Positions 41,526 to 51,120 are shown, counted from the stretch's first letter. The stretch: 60,112 bases of DNA from an uncultured Collinsella sp. (GCA_900540905.1 UQHR01000009.1:1-60112); one strand, 5' to 3'. A program made the numbers and translations. Notes: generated by a model not told the origin, from the sequence alone.

Positions 41526-42200
41526 ATGACGTTTGCCAAACCCATCAATAAATACATCGACTATATCGATGCCCCCGAGGACACGTTTGAGCAGTATGTC
41601 GAGAAGGCGTTAAGGTACAACTTCCGCTGCATATTTGCGAACCTGCAGGAGTACGAGACGGGTCGCGCCATGCTCGAGGACTCTGACATCATCCTTGCCG
41701 GTGCTATCGACTTTCCCCAGGGCACTATGACGCTTGAGGAGAAGCTTGCGAGGTTTGAGGAATACGCTGCGCGCGGCTTTACCGAGATTGACTACGTTTT
41801 GAATCAGGAGTCGGTCGAGAACCGCGATTTTGTTGCCATCGAGCGCGAGATGACTGCCGTCGCTGATTTTTGTCGCGCACATGGCATCACTGACAAGGTG
41901 ATCGTCGAGATGTGCAAGCTGGACGGCGACGATGTCGCCAAGCGTCGCGTCTGTGAGATTGCGCTGGAGGCTAAGCCGGGATTCCTTAAGACATCGACCG
42001 GCAGAAGCTATGGCGGTGCTAAGCTCGAGGACGTGCGGCTGATGCACGAGGTGCTCGGCGATGCCGTGGCAATCAAGGCGGCGGGCGGTATCCATAATTA
42101 CGAAGAGGCTTGCGCATTCATCGAGGCCGGCGCCAGCGCCCTGGGTGCATCGGCGGGCATCGCGATCGTCGAGGGTGCACCGACGGATGAGCGTCGCTAG
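41526..42200 (+). CDS. deoC: Deoxyribose-phosphate aldolase
   Basis: A 224-residue DeoC-family aldolase that splits 2-deoxyribose 5-phosphate into glyceraldehyde 3-phosphate and acetaldehyde. The Schiff-base lysine is in GFLKTSTGRS, and AIKAAGGI follows. AAGGAGG lies seven bases before the ATG. It is not linked to other deo genes, so a related aldolase activity is possible. Confidence 0.9.
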   Translation: MTFAKPINKYIDYIDAPEDTFEQYVEKALRYNFRCIFANLQEYETGRAMLEDSDIILAGAIDFPQGTMTLEEKLARFEEYAARGFTEIDYVLNQESVENRDFVAIEREMTAVADFCRAHGITDKVIVEMCKLDGDDVAKRRVCEIALEAKPGFLKTSTGRSYGGAKLEDVRLMHEVLGDAVAIKAAGGIHNYEEACAFIEAGASALGASAGIAIVEGAPTDERR

Positions 42201-42349
42201 CAGACGTATTTGACCTGAGCGATAAAGCTTCACGACCACGCGCCGTTCATGTTCGGGACAATATGACATTTTTCCCGTTGCAAACAGCGCCGCCGCGGGT
42301 GTTCTGTATGATGGCTCAGACAAGGCTGTTCAATGACAGGGAGGCATAT

Positions 42350-43192
42350 ATGGCAATCAAAGCCATCGCAATGGATATCGACGGTACGCTTACCAACGAC
42401 CAAAAGGTCATCAGCCCGCGTACGCGCGAGAAGCTGCTCGCGGCACAGGAATCGGGCATCAAGCTCATTCTGGCTTCGGGCCGTCCTGCATGGGGCCTTC
42501 GCGCCCTTGGTCAGGAGCTCGACCTACACAATCATGATGGCCTGCTCGTGGCCTTTAACGGTGCACACGTAGTCGATGCCCAGACCGACGAGGTACTGTT
42601 TGACCAGGCCATGCCGGTCGACGAATTGCATCGTCTGCTCGATCACCTGCGCAACTTTGACGTGATTCCCATGATCTCGCTCGGTCGGGACCTGCACGTC
42701 GTGGACTCGTATCGCTGCATGATCACACTGCCGGACGGTTCGCAGAAGAATATCGTCAAATACGAGCGCGATGCGTGCGACCTTAAGATCCGTGAGGTCG
42801 AGAGCCTCCATGAGGTTGTAGATGCCTATCCGGTGGACAAATTGCTCACCGCGGGAGACCCGGCCTATCTGCAAGCGCATTACGAGGAGATGTACGCGCC
42901 CTTTACTCAGACGCTTTCGGGTATGTTTACGGCCGACTGGTACTTTGAGTTTACGGCGCCCGGCATCGATAAGGCTCGCGCGCTCGAGGGCTCCCTGTCC
43001 AAGTTGGGTATCGATGCCAGCGAGGTCGTATCGTTTGGTGACGGCCAGAACGACAAGTCCATGATTGAGTGGGCCGGCACTGGTGTTGCCATGGGCAACG
43101 CGGTCGACGAGGTTAAGGCCGTGGCCCAGATGGTGACCGCCAATAACAACGAAGACGGCATTGCGGTGGCGCTGGATAAGCTGCTGGGTTAG
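42350..43192 (+). CDS. HAD-superfamily (Cof-type) phosphatase
   Basis: A 280-residue class IIB HAD phosphatase: AMDIDGTLTND at the start, ASGRP in motif II, and SFGDGQNDKSM as motif IV. The substrate is unknown. GGGAGG precedes ATG 42350. It is followed by a terminator-like hairpin and a second, different HAD gene. Confidence 0.9.
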   Translation: MAIKAIAMDIDGTLTNDQKVISPRTREKLLAAQESGIKLILASGRPAWGLRALGQELDLHNHDGLLVAFNGAHVVDAQTDEVLFDQAMPVDELHRLLDHLRNFDVIPMISLGRDLHVVDSYRCMITLPDGSQKNIVKYERDACDLKIREVESLHEVVDAYPVDKLLTAGDPAYLQAHYEEMYAPFTQTLSGMFTADWYFEFTAPGIDKARALEGSLSKLGIDASEVVSFGDGQNDKSMIEWAGTGVAMGNAVDEVKAVAQMVTANNNEDGIAVALDKLLG

Positions 43193-43215
43193 AATCGCCG
43201 ATTAATGCATGGTTC

Positions 43216-43241
43216 GGGCGCCTGCTCGCGGGCGTCCTTTT
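43216..43241 (+). terminator. Terminator between two HAD genes
   Basis: GGGCGCC pairs with GGGCGTCC (one G-T), followed by TTTT. Confidence 0.65.
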
Positions 43242-43256
43242 GTTAGGGAGGGTGCC

Positions 43257-43916
43257 GTGTCCGCATTTCCGTTTGACGCCGTTATCTTTGACATGGACGG
43301 CGTTTTGGTCGACACCGAGTTTTACTATCAAAAGGAACTCGAGAAGTTTATCGATTACCTGCAGATTTCTGTGACGCGCGACGAGCTTAATGCGATTGTT
43401 GGTTCATCGCACCGTGATTTTCAGCAGGTGCTCGTCGATTGGCATGAGCGTGCGGGTTTGGGCAAGCTCAGCGTCGAGGCTGCCGAGGCACGCTATGAGG
43501 TATGGGCGAGCGCGTATTCCTGCGACTATAGAAAACTGCTCAACCCCGGCGTTGCCGAGACGCTGGCGGGGCTGAAAGAACGTGGGGTTCGCGTTGCGCT
43601 GGCATCGTCGTCTCCTCTCAACAATATCGAAGAGGTGCTGGGTACCTGTGGCATTCGTGATTACTTTGAGTTTTTGGTCTCGGGCGAGCAGTTCAAGCGC
43701 AGCAAGCCCGATCCTGATATCTATCTGCATGCTATAGATCGTTTGGGATTGCCCGCGGATCGCTGTTGCTGTGTGGAGGACTCTCTGTATGGCATTACCG
43801 CAGGTAAGCGTGCCGGTCTGACGGTAATCGCCAAGCGCGAGGAGCGCTTTGGCTTTAGCCAGGATGCCGCGGACAAGATCATCGATCGGCTGCCGGACCT
43901 GCTGGAACTCGCGTAG
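43257..43916 (+). CDS. HAD phosphatase, beta-phosphoglucomutase-like
   Basis: A 219-residue class IA HAD hydrolase. IFDMDGVLVDTE is the nucleophile motif, ASSSPL motif II, KPDPDIYLHA motif III and VEDSLYGITAGKRAG motif IV. The group includes beta-phosphoglucomutase and sugar-phosphate phosphatases. The GTG start is set by AGGGAGG. The nearby PfkB kinase hints at sugar-phosphate turnover. Confidence 0.88.
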   Translation: MSAFPFDAVIFDMDGVLVDTEFYYQKELEKFIDYLQISVTRDELNAIVGSSHRDFQQVLVDWHERAGLGKLSVEAAEARYEVWASAYSCDYRKLLNPGVAETLAGLKERGVRVALASSSPLNNIEEVLGTCGIRDYFEFLVSGEQFKRSKPDPDIYLHAIDRLGLPADRCCCVEDSLYGITAGKRAGLTVIAKREERFGFSQDAADKIIDRLPDLLELA

Positions 43917-43976
43917 ATCCTGGGCGGTACCGTTGTCACAACAATGGTTCCGTTGGCACAAGAGAGGGGCGGTGCT

Positions 43977-44840
43977 ATGACATTCAACGTTAATGCTCTT
44001 GGGTTTGGCGACAACGTCGTCGACCGCTACGAGCATATCCACACTATGTATCCGGGTGGCAATGCGGTGAACTTTGCCGTGTATGCCAAGAAATGCGGAG
44101 CCGCGCGCTCCGCGTATATGGGCATCTTTGGCAATGATGCTGCTGCCGGGCATGTGATTGCGAGTCTTGAGGATGAGGACGTTGAACTAGCCAAATGCAA
44201 GCAGCTCATCGGTGAGAATGGTGCTGCGCGCGTGACCGTCGTTAACGGCGACCGTGTTTTCCTTGGCTCCAATGAGGGTGGCATCCGTGGTGATGCGCGC
44301 TATGTGCTCGATCGTTTTGATTTGGCGTATATGAAACAGTTTGATGTGGTCCATTCGGGTAACTACTGCTTTACCGAGCGCGAGCTGCCTAAGCTGAAGG
44401 CAGCGGGTATTACCGTTTCGTTTGACTTCTCGGACGATTCGACCGACGAGTACTACGAGCAGATTGCTCCCTACGTTGACTTCGCATTCTTTAGCGCGGC
44501 AGACGCCGCGAGCGAGGATGAGATTCGCGAGCGCCTGGCATGGGTGAAGAGCCTGGGTCCGCGTTTTGTATCGGCCACGGCTGGCGCTGAGGGCTGTATT
44601 GCCTATGACGGCGAGCGTTACTATCGGCAGCATGCCAAACCCGTGGCAGACATGAAGGACACCATGGGGGCGGGTGACTCGTTCCTTACCTCGTTCCTGA
44701 TGTGCTATCTCGATTCTGTCAAGCGTGGCGAGGATGGCGCCGAGGCCATCGAGCGCGCACTCGACTTTGCGGCGGGGTTTGCCTCGACCGTATGCGGCAT
44801 GGAAGGCTCTTGGGGCCATGGAGCGCCGATTTGCGAATAG
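43977..44840 (+). CDS. PfkB-family kinase, fructoselysine 6-kinase-like
   Basis: A 287-residue ribokinase-family enzyme. The N-terminus GDNVVDRYE...PGGNAVNFAVYAKKCG and the ATP/anion motif DTMGAGDSF are close to FrlD, which phosphorylates fructoselysine taken up from Amadori products. The deglycase FrlB is not in the window, so the assignment is by resemblance only. ATG 43977 has a GAGGGG upstream. Confidence 0.8.
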   Translation: MTFNVNALGFGDNVVDRYEHIHTMYPGGNAVNFAVYAKKCGAARSAYMGIFGNDAAAGHVIASLEDEDVELAKCKQLIGENGAARVTVVNGDRVFLGSNEGGIRGDARYVLDRFDLAYMKQFDVVHSGNYCFTERELPKLKAAGITVSFDFSDDSTDEYYEQIAPYVDFAFFSAADAASEDEIRERLAWVKSLGPRFVSATAGAEGCIAYDGERYYRQHAKPVADMKDTMGAGDSFLTSFLMCYLDSVKRGEDGAEAIERALDFAAGFASTVCGMEGSWGHGAPICE

Positions 44841-44884
44841 CCGAGCGGGCTCAGGGAGCTGCATTAGCGCCTCCCTGTGACTCG

Positions 44885-45114
44885 GTGGTCAAAAAATGCC
44901 AAATATGAGTACTGTGACTAATTTAGTCGCAGCATAATTGACCCCTTCAGACGTGATTTAAGCGTTTGGAGGGGTTTAAACTTGCGAAAATGCAGGAGGA
45001 ATGACTGTAAAAGTGTTAGTTAATGGACAATCGTAGATTATTCTGGTGGTCGTAAAGCTCAAAGTAATGTATCCATTTCGCTAGCAGTACTCATATTTGA
45101 CGTTTTTTGACCAC
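44885..45114. mobile_element. 230-bp MITE-like element with 30-bp inverted ends
   Basis: Ends 44885-44914 and 45085-45114 are inverted repeats matching at 28 of 30 positions; each end begins GTGGTCAAAAAA. The interior codes for nothing evident but contains hairpins, for example TGACT/AGTCG near 44914 and CCCCTTCAGACG with CGTTTGGAGGGG near 44940-44980, where the mismatches are G-T pairs. It lies between convergent genes and ends six bases before the tatD stop. No clear target duplication is seen. Confidence 0.65.
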
Positions 45115-45119
45115 AGGGG

Positions 45120-45902
45120 TCAGCGAAGGCTAAAAACAGAGTGTGCATTCGCTAAAACCTCCGACTCGATGTGCTTTGCGGCACAGTTTTTGGGTGAGGC
45201 GATGCGTTCTGAGGTCCTTATGAGTGATCTGATGAGCGACTGCGCGCTTGTTTCTGCGTTTGCCTCCGCCGGTGCATCGGTTTCGAGCAGTAAACGATCG
45301 AGTGGAATCTGTCGTGCGTATTCGCGTCCTCGTTTAGACGCGAGCATGCGTTCGTTGACGGAAAAATAGCAGCCCGCATTACGCGCGCGGACGAGTTCGT
45401 CCGAAGTACCGCTAAACCAGTGGAAGATGATAACGGGGGAGTCGGGGTTTGGGATGAGTAGTCCATGCGATTCGAGCACGTCCAGCACGGTTCCTGCCGA
45501 ACGAACGGCGTGAATTGATATCACGCGCCCGGCAAGAGGACGCTGCACGAGAGTATCGCAGAGCCGGTCAAGTGCCTGCATTTGTAGCGGCTCACTTCCG
45601 GCAAAGCGCGCGGAAAAGTCGAGTCCCACCTCGCCGATGTAGCGCTCTTGGACGGTAACTTCGCAAAGCAGATTGACTTCGGCAGGACCGCAGCGGCCGT
45701 CGGCGAGCCACCAGGGATGGAGGCCGACGCCCGCGATAATGTTTGGGTAGCGGCTGGCACGCTTTTTTGCTGCCGCGAAGTCGCGTGGGTCGACCCCGCA
45801 ATCAAAGACCCCCAGCCCTATAGCCGCGGTTTCGTCGGCAACGGCATTCGGGTAAGTCATCAAATCAAGATGGCAGTGTGCATCAAATAACCGGGGCTCC
45901 AT
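45120..45902 (-). CDS. TatD-family metal-dependent hydrolase
   Basis: A 260-residue TatD-type nuclease or hydrolase. FDAHCHLD, GVGLHPWW, IGEVGLDF, SIHAVRS and LLLETDAP supply the metal ligands. The arrangement is slightly shorter and more divergent than E. coli TatD. It begins 14 bases after the tcdA stop and so belongs to the same transcript. A MITE-like element ends next to its stop codon. Confidence 0.87.
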   Translation of the reverse strand: MEPRLFDAHCHLDLMTYPNAVADETAAIGLGVFDCGVDPRDFAAAKKRASRYPNIIAGVGLHPWWLADGRCGPAEVNLLCEVTVQERYIGEVGLDFSARFAGSEPLQMQALDRLCDTLVQRPLAGRVISIHAVRSAGTVLDVLESHGLLIPNPDSPVIIFHWFSGTSDELVRARNAGCYFSVNERMLASKRGREYARQIPLDRLLLETDAPAEANAETSAQSLIRSLIRTSERIASPKNCAAKHIESEVLANAHSVFSLR

Positions 45903-45916
45903 CTCGGCGCGCTCCG

Positions 45917-46714
45917 CTAGTCCAGGCGCTGGCCATCGGCGCGCACGCGCTCGGTGCCGCGGCCACTGATCTGGCGGATAACCTCGCCGGCAATCATCTG
46001 GCCCATGATGGGCGGCATAAAACTGGCGGTGCCCAACTCGGTGCGCTCGTGGATATTGGAAGGGTCGCGGGGCTGTGTCTTAACCGATTCTTCGCAGCTA
46101 AACAGTACATGTAGGCTCTTGATGCCGCGCTTCTTACATTCTTTGCGCATGATGCGGCTCATGGGGTCACGTACCGTATCGAAAATGTCGGCAAAGCGGA
46201 GGCACTCGGGATGGAGCTTGTTGGCCCCGCCCATGGAGCTAACCAAACGAATGCCCTGGTCCTGAGCATATTTGGCAATGGTGAGCTTGGCCGAGATGGT
46301 GTCGATGGCGTCGACGACGTAGTCGAGCTTGCCACCCGTCTGCTCCAAAACGCTCGCGAAGAACTCGTCGATGTTGTCGCTTAGCAGGTATTCGGTGTGT
46401 TTGATAACGGTGGCGGTGGGATTGATATCGCGAATCATGGCTTCCATAACATCGACCTTGTGCTTGCCGACGGTGCTGTGAAAAGCGATGGCCTGGCGAT
46501 TGATATTGCTGGGCGCGATGGTGTCCTTGTCCAGAATGACGAAATGACCGATGCCGCCGCGGGCGAGTGCCTCGCAGCAGTTGGAGCCCACGCCTCCGCA
46601 GCCGAGCACCAGCACTGTGGAGCTGGCGAGTTTATCGAGCGCCTCGCGCCCCATAATGATCTCGAGCTTGGTGTCGCGCGTCTCGTTGGAAATTGCGGCT
46701 GCGGTTTCGGTCAT
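45917..46714 (-). CDS. tcdA: tRNA threonylcarbamoyladenosine dehydratase
   Basis: A 265-residue ThiF/E1-like enzyme that cyclises t6A to ct6A in tRNA. VLGCGGVGSNCCEALARGG binds ATP, DKDTIAPSNINRQ follows, and DAIDTISAK is the second nucleotide motif. ATG 46714 is chosen because GGAGG then has a six-base spacer; ATG 46720 directly abuts it. Confidence 0.93.
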   Translation of the reverse strand: MTETAAAISNETRDTKLEIIMGREALDKLASSTVLVLGCGGVGSNCCEALARGGIGHFVILDKDTIAPSNINRQAIAFHSTVGKHKVDVMEAMIRDINPTATVIKHTEYLLSDNIDEFFASVLEQTGGKLDYVVDAIDTISAKLTIAKYAQDQGIRLVSSMGGANKLHPECLRFADIFDTVRDPMSRIMRKECKKRGIKSLHVLFSCEESVKTQPRDPSNIHERTELGTASFMPPIMGQMIAGEVIRQISGRGTERVRADGQRLD

Positions 46715-46821
46715 AGACATCCTCCGATGGGGAAGCGGGTCGTGTTTTAGCTATCGCCATTATAGGTAATCGCCCATAGGCTGCGATGGCGTTTGCTTTG
46801 ATGTGGTTTGAAGCATTGCGG

Positions 46822-46859
46822 TTAGATAATTAGACAAACATCTAAATATCGAGTATAGT
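46822..46859 (+). promoter_or_regulatory. Promoter and operator of sdpR/sdpI
   Basis: TAGACA (46831-46836) and TATAGT (46854-46859) are 17 bp apart. TTAGAT (46822) and ATCTAA (46840) form an inverted repeat around the -35, a likely ArsR-type operator for the downstream repressor. Confidence 0.6.
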
Positions 46860-46875
46860 GTGCGCGTTATGAGAG

Positions 46876-47172
46876 ATGATGAGAGGAGGTCTTATACCGG
46901 GAGAGGGTTTTAAGGCGCTGGCCGATCCTACGCGGCGGCGCATTTTGGAACTGCTGCGCGAGGGCAATTGCACGGCGGGGGAGCTTGCCGAGCATTTCGA
47001 TATCAGTAAGCCGTCGCTGAGCCATCACTTGGCGACGCTCAAAAACGCCGGGTTGGTGACCGACGAGCGCCATGGCCAAAACATCGTATACAGCTTAAAC
47101 ACCACCGTCATGCAGGATTTAATTGGCTGGTTTATGGGTTTTACAAACAATGAAGGTGATAAGGATGAATAA
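46876..47172 (+). CDS. ArsR-family regulator, SdpR-like
   Basis: A 98-residue winged-helix repressor: FKALADPTRRRILELLREG and ISKPSLSHHLATLKNAGLV. The sequence and its place before an SdpI-type gene match the SdpR autorepressor that SdpI controls at the membrane. The start is uncertain: a GAGGAGG lies inside the first codons, so translation might begin slightly downstream. It overlaps sdpI by 8 bp. Confidence 0.85.
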   Translation: MMRGGLIPGEGFKALADPTRRRILELLREGNCTAGELAEHFDISKPSLSHHLATLKNAGLVTDERHGQNIVYSLNTTVMQDLIGWFMGFTNNEGDKDE

Positions 47173-47868
47173 CGAAAACAAGGGCATTCACGCCACGGGG
47201 GTATCGCGGCGTGTGTGGATTGCGCTGATCGCTCTGTGCGTCGCCAATGTCGTAGCGCACCTCATAGTGATGCCGAGCTTGCCTGCGCAGATTCCTACGC
47301 ACTGGGGCGCGAACGGCGCCGTCGACGGTTGGGGTCCTAGCTGGATGGCCTCCGCGCTCGGCGTGCTGCCTCTGGCACTTCTTGCGATGTCTACGTCGTG
47401 CCACGCATTGACCCCAAGGGCGAGGCGTATCGAACCTCGGGCAAGTTCTATCAGGGCTTCGTAATCGCCTTCACCTTGTTTATGTGCGCCATAAGCTGGT
47501 TGGGTGAGCTTACGGTCTGGGGCGTGGTGCCGGCGGTCGGTTCGGTCAACGTGCTGATTTCCGGTGCTGTCGGTCTGCTGTTCATCGGCGTAGGCAACTA
47601 CTTGCCGCGTGTGAAGCGGAACTATACACTCGGTATCAAGACGCCCTGGGCGCTTGCCGATCCCGAGAACTGGCGCCGTACGCAGCGCTTTGGCGGTGCC
47701 TGCTTTATGGTGCTGGGTGTTGGCCTGATTGCGATGGGCGTGGCGGGCAGCGTGCTTTCGAGTGAAGTCGTCGCCGCGGTGATTGCGGTTCTGGCGTTTG
47801 GTTCGGTCGGAGCCGTCTACGTCTACTCGTATCTGCTGTGGCGCAAATCGCAGCGAGCCGCTCGTTAA
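47165..47868 (+). pseudogene. SdpI-family immunity protein, frameshifted
   Basis: The 5' frame (47165 to about 47385) encodes a DUF1648-type membrane start (PTHWGANGAVDGWG), then breaks; the 3' part (from about 47388) continues in another frame with VVPRIDPKGEAYRTSGKFYQ and three further membrane helices to 47868. Restoring one T after ATG near 47385 would give LLAMFYVVPRIDPKG, exactly the family pattern, so a one-base deletion is likely. SdpI relays toxin or envelope signals to SdpR. It could also be a sequencing error. Confidence 0.8.
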
Positions 47869-47934
47869 GGTTGCGGAAAACTAGCGTACGCAGTTCATAG
47901 TATGTTCCGGGGGACTTTTCCCAGGTAGTATTAG

Positions 47935-47963
47935 GGGGTATGGGCAACCATGCCCCTTTTTTT
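47935..47963 (+). terminator. Terminator after sdpI
   Basis: GGGGTATGG pairs with CCATGCCCC, followed by seven T. Confidence 0.88.
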
Positions 47964-48054
47964 CGTTAAGTTTCAGAGCTGGTTTCCTCATTTCGTTTCC
48001 ACTAAAGCGAATCAAGAATAGGGAAACAGCAGGTAGAAAGGATAAAACAGGCAA

Positions 48055-49734
48055 ATGGCAGAGTTCATCTACCAGATGTATCAGGCTCGCAAGGCCCATG
48101 GCGACAAGGTAATCCTTGACGACGTGACCCTGAGCTTCTACCCCGGTGCCAAGATCGGCGTTGTGGGTCCCAACGGCATGGGTAAGTCGACCCTGCTCAA
48201 GATCATGGCCGGCATCGAGGAGGTCTCCAACGGCGATGCCAGGCTCACCCCCGGCTACACCGTGGGCATCCTGCAGCAGGAGCCGCCGCTCGACGACGAC
48301 AAGACCGTCATCGAGAACGTGCGCATGGCATTTGGCGACATGATTGCCAAGGTCGATCGCTTCAACAAGATCGGCGAGGAGATGTGCGACCCGGATTGCG
48401 ACATGGACGCCCTCATGGCCGAGATGGGAAAGCTCCAGGACGAGATTGACGCCGCCGACGGCTGGGATATCGATTCCAAGCTCGGCCAGGCCATGGACGC
48501 CCTGCAGCTGCCCGATTCCGACATGCCGGTCAACGTGCTTTCCGGCGGCGAGCGCCGCCGCGTGGCCCTGTGCAAGCTGCTGCTCGAGGCTCCCGACCTG
48601 TTACTGCTCGACGAGCCCACGAACCACCTGGACGCCGAGTCGATCCTGTGGCTCGAGCACTTCCTGCACAACTACCAGGGCGCGGTGCTTGCCGTCACAC
48701 ACGATCGCTACTTCCTGGATAACGTTGCCGAGTGGATCTGCGAGGTCGACCGCGGTCACCTTTATCCCTACAAGGGCAACTACTCCACGTATCTGGAGAC
48801 CAAGGCCGCCCGTATCGAGGCGCAGGGCAACCGCGACGCCAAGCTCGCCAAGCGCATGGAGGCTGAGCTCGAGTGGGTACGCAGCTCGCCCAAGGCTCGC
48901 CAGGCCAAGAACAAGGCCCGTCTGGCTCGCTATGAGGAGATGGAGGCCGAGGCGCGCGCAAGCCAGAAGCTCGACTGGAACGATATCCGCATTCCCGTCG
49001 GGCCGCGTCTGGGCAACAAGGTTCTCGAGGCCCATCATCTGCACAAGGAGTTCGACGGCCGCGTGCTCATCGATGACCTTTCGTTCACCCTGCCGCGCAA
49101 CGGCATCGTGGGCGTCATCGGCCCCAACGGTGTCGGTAAGACCACGCTGTTCAAGACGATTGTGGGCCTGGAGCCGCTGACTTCGGGCGAGCTCGAGGTG
49201 GGCGAGACCGTCAAGATCTCTTATGTCGATCAGAACCGTTCCGGCATCGACCCCGACAAGAACCTGTGGGAGGTCGTCTCGGATGGCCTGGACCACATGA
49301 TGGTCGGCGAGACCGAGGTTCCGAGCCGCGCGTATGTGGCGAGCTTTGGCTTTAAGGGCCAGGACCAGCAGAAGCGCGCTGGCGTGCTCTCCGGCGGCGA
49401 GCGCAACCGTCTGAACTTGGCGCTTACGCTCAAGCAGGGCGGCAACTTGCTGCTCCTCGACGAGCCCACGAACGACCTCGACGTCGAGACGCTGTCCTCG
49501 CTCGAAGCGGCGCTGCTCGAGTTCCCGGGCTGCTCGGTGGTCATTAGCCACGATCGTATGTTCCTGGACCGCGTCGCCACGCACATTCTGGCGTGGGAGG
49601 GCACCGACGAGAATCCGGGCAACTGGTATTGGTTCGAGGGCAACTTCGAGGCCTATCAGGCCAACCGTATCGAGCGCCTGGGCGAGGACGCAGCCCAGCC
49701 GCATCGTATCCACCGCAAGCTCACGCGTGACTAG
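48055..49734 (+). CDS. ettA: ABC-F protein, energy-dependent translational throttle EttA
   Basis: A 559-residue ribosome-binding ABC-F ATPase with two nucleotide-binding domains (GPNGMGKST and GPNGVGKTT; LSGGERRR and LSGGERNR). Length and the closing HRIHRKLTRD fit EttA, which gates the first translation step according to ATP level. No membrane domain. A weak SD (AAAGGA) lies 15 bases before the ATG. It is monocistronic with its own terminator. Confidence 0.93.
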   Translation: MAEFIYQMYQARKAHGDKVILDDVTLSFYPGAKIGVVGPNGMGKSTLLKIMAGIEEVSNGDARLTPGYTVGILQQEPPLDDDKTVIENVRMAFGDMIAKVDRFNKIGEEMCDPDCDMDALMAEMGKLQDEIDAADGWDIDSKLGQAMDALQLPDSDMPVNVLSGGERRRVALCKLLLEAPDLLLLDEPTNHLDAESILWLEHFLHNYQGAVLAVTHDRYFLDNVAEWICEVDRGHLYPYKGNYSTYLETKAARIEAQGNRDAKLAKRMEAELEWVRSSPKARQAKNKARLARYEEMEAEARASQKLDWNDIRIPVGPRLGNKVLEAHHLHKEFDGRVLIDDLSFTLPRNGIVGVIGPNGVGKTTLFKTIVGLEPLTSGELEVGETVKISYVDQNRSGIDPDKNLWEVVSDGLDHMMVGETEVPSRAYVASFGFKGQDQQKRAGVLSGGERNRLNLALTLKQGGNLLLLDEPTNDLDVETLSSLEAALLEFPGCSVVISHDRMFLDRVATHILAWEGTDENPGNWYWFEGNFEAYQANRIERLGEDAAQPHRIHRKLTRD

Positions 49735-49772
49735 GTTTATTGCTGGTTTGGTTACGTAACATCAACAAATAA

Positions 49773-49810
49773 AAACGGCTCAAATCCTGATTTGGATTTG
49801 AGCCGTTTGT
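49773..49810. terminator. Bidirectional terminator
   Basis: A 15-bp perfect stem (49773-49787 with 49794-49808) begins AAA and ends TTT, between convergent genes. Confidence 0.9.
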
Positions 49811-49812
49811 CG

Positions 49813-51120
49813 TTACTGCTCGGGTTCTTCGACTTTATCGATGACCCAGGCGGCTCCGAGGCCGCCGGCGGTGTTGCGGCGGATGCGCACGGCAACCTCG
49901 CGGCGCTCGCCGGCCTGCGTGTAGCGCAGGGGGAAGCTTGCGCGGTTTCGCGCGGCCTCGATGGTACCGCGCTCGCGGGCGATCCAGTAGTACTCGCCGA
50001 CGATGCCGAGCGTGTCGGCGCCGTAGGGGAGATAGGTCGACAACTGGTGCAGAAGCGGGCCGGGGCAGAAGACTTCGGTTGCGAAATCGATGGGGAAGTC
50101 CTCGGGGATGGCGGGCGCTGCGGGTGCGGGGGTTGGGGCCGCTGCGGGTACCGAAGCCGGTGCCGGTGCGGGAATTTGGTCGCAAGCAGAGGCGGGCACG
50201 GATTCGATGGCGGGTGCGGGCTCCAGCGTCGCTTCCGGCTTGATCGTGGAATCTGCGGGCTCCTCGGTGACGGGCGCGTCTACAGCTGCGGTTTCAACCT
50301 CAACCTGCGTCGCGTTCTCGTTCTCGACGCTCGACTTTGCCTCGATGGGCGTGGATGCCATGGTGGTGATGCCGGCGTTGGCGTTCTCGGGGTCATAGAC
50401 GACCGTGAGCGAGATGGCGGGCTGCGGCGTCTCGGGCTCCGGCGTCGACTCGGTAGCGTCTTGATCGTCGGGCTCGTCGGGCTGATCGTCCTCGGCCTCG
50501 TCGCCAAAGACATCGCTGTTTTGGAATGCAGGCGTTTCGGGCTGGTCAGCGGCTTCTTCGGTTGTCGACTTGGGAGCCTCGTTGAGCTCGGCAGTGGCTT
50601 CCTGCTCGGATATGACTTTGGGATCGGTCGTGGCGGCGATTTCGGTTTCGGCTTCTGCTGTTACCTCAATAGCGACTTCGGTCTCTGTCTCGGGCTCGGA
50701 TTCCGGCACGGCTTCAACCATGGCTTCGGGCTCGGCGCGCTTAACGTGCTTGGGGCGCACAGCCTTCAGGTCCTTCTCGCCGCGCTTTTTCTTTTTGTAG
50801 GACTGCTTGGCTCCCTTGGCTGCCTTGGGCTTGTCCTCGCCCTTGGCAAGGGCGGTATCCCAGGCATCGTTGGCGATGACCGTAGCATACAGGCGACCGC
50901 CCTTAAAGACGGTCAGCTTAATGCAGTCGTCGAGCTCCTCGAGCAGCTCGCGCGTGGACTCGAAGCCCAGGTCATAAGCGGCCATGTCACCAGCGGCGAG
51001 TGCCTGCTCGACCTGCGTCATAAACGTTTGCTTGCCGCATCCGATTGCGTCGCGCAGCAGGCGATACAGATAGATGTGGTTGCCCAGCGAAAGCGTGGGC
51101 CTAACTATTGTCTTGCTCAT
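49813..51120 (-). CDS. Unknown protein with acidic Ala/Glu/Pro-rich linker
   Basis: 435 residues in three parts: an N-terminal globular domain (1 to about 95, SLGNHIYLYRLLRDAIGCGK), a long low-complexity region (about 95-335) that starts Lys-rich and becomes acidic and Pro/Ala-rich, and a C-terminal domain (about 340-435, YLPYGADTLGIVGEYYWIARERG). No membrane segment. I do not recognise it; a scaffolding or interaction role would fit the layout. GAGGAG precedes ATG 51120. Confidence 0.7.
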   Translation of the reverse strand: MSKTIVRPTLSLGNHIYLYRLLRDAIGCGKQTFMTQVEQALAAGDMAAYDLGFESTRELLEELDDCIKLTVFKGGRLYATVIANDAWDTALAKGEDKPKAAKGAKQSYKKKKRGEKDLKAVRPKHVKRAEPEAMVEAVPESEPETETEVAIEVTAEAETEIAATTDPKVISEQEATAELNEAPKSTTEEAADQPETPAFQNSDVFGDEAEDDQPDEPDDQDATESTPEPETPQPAISLTVVYDPENANAGITTMASTPIEAKSSVENENATQVEVETAAVDAPVTEEPADSTIKPEATLEPAPAIESVPASACDQIPAPAPASVPAAAPTPAPAAPAIPEDFPIDFATEVFCPGPLLHQLSTYLPYGADTLGIVGEYYWIARERGTIEAARNRASFPLRYTQAGERREVAVRIRRNTAGGLGAAWVIDKVEEPEQ

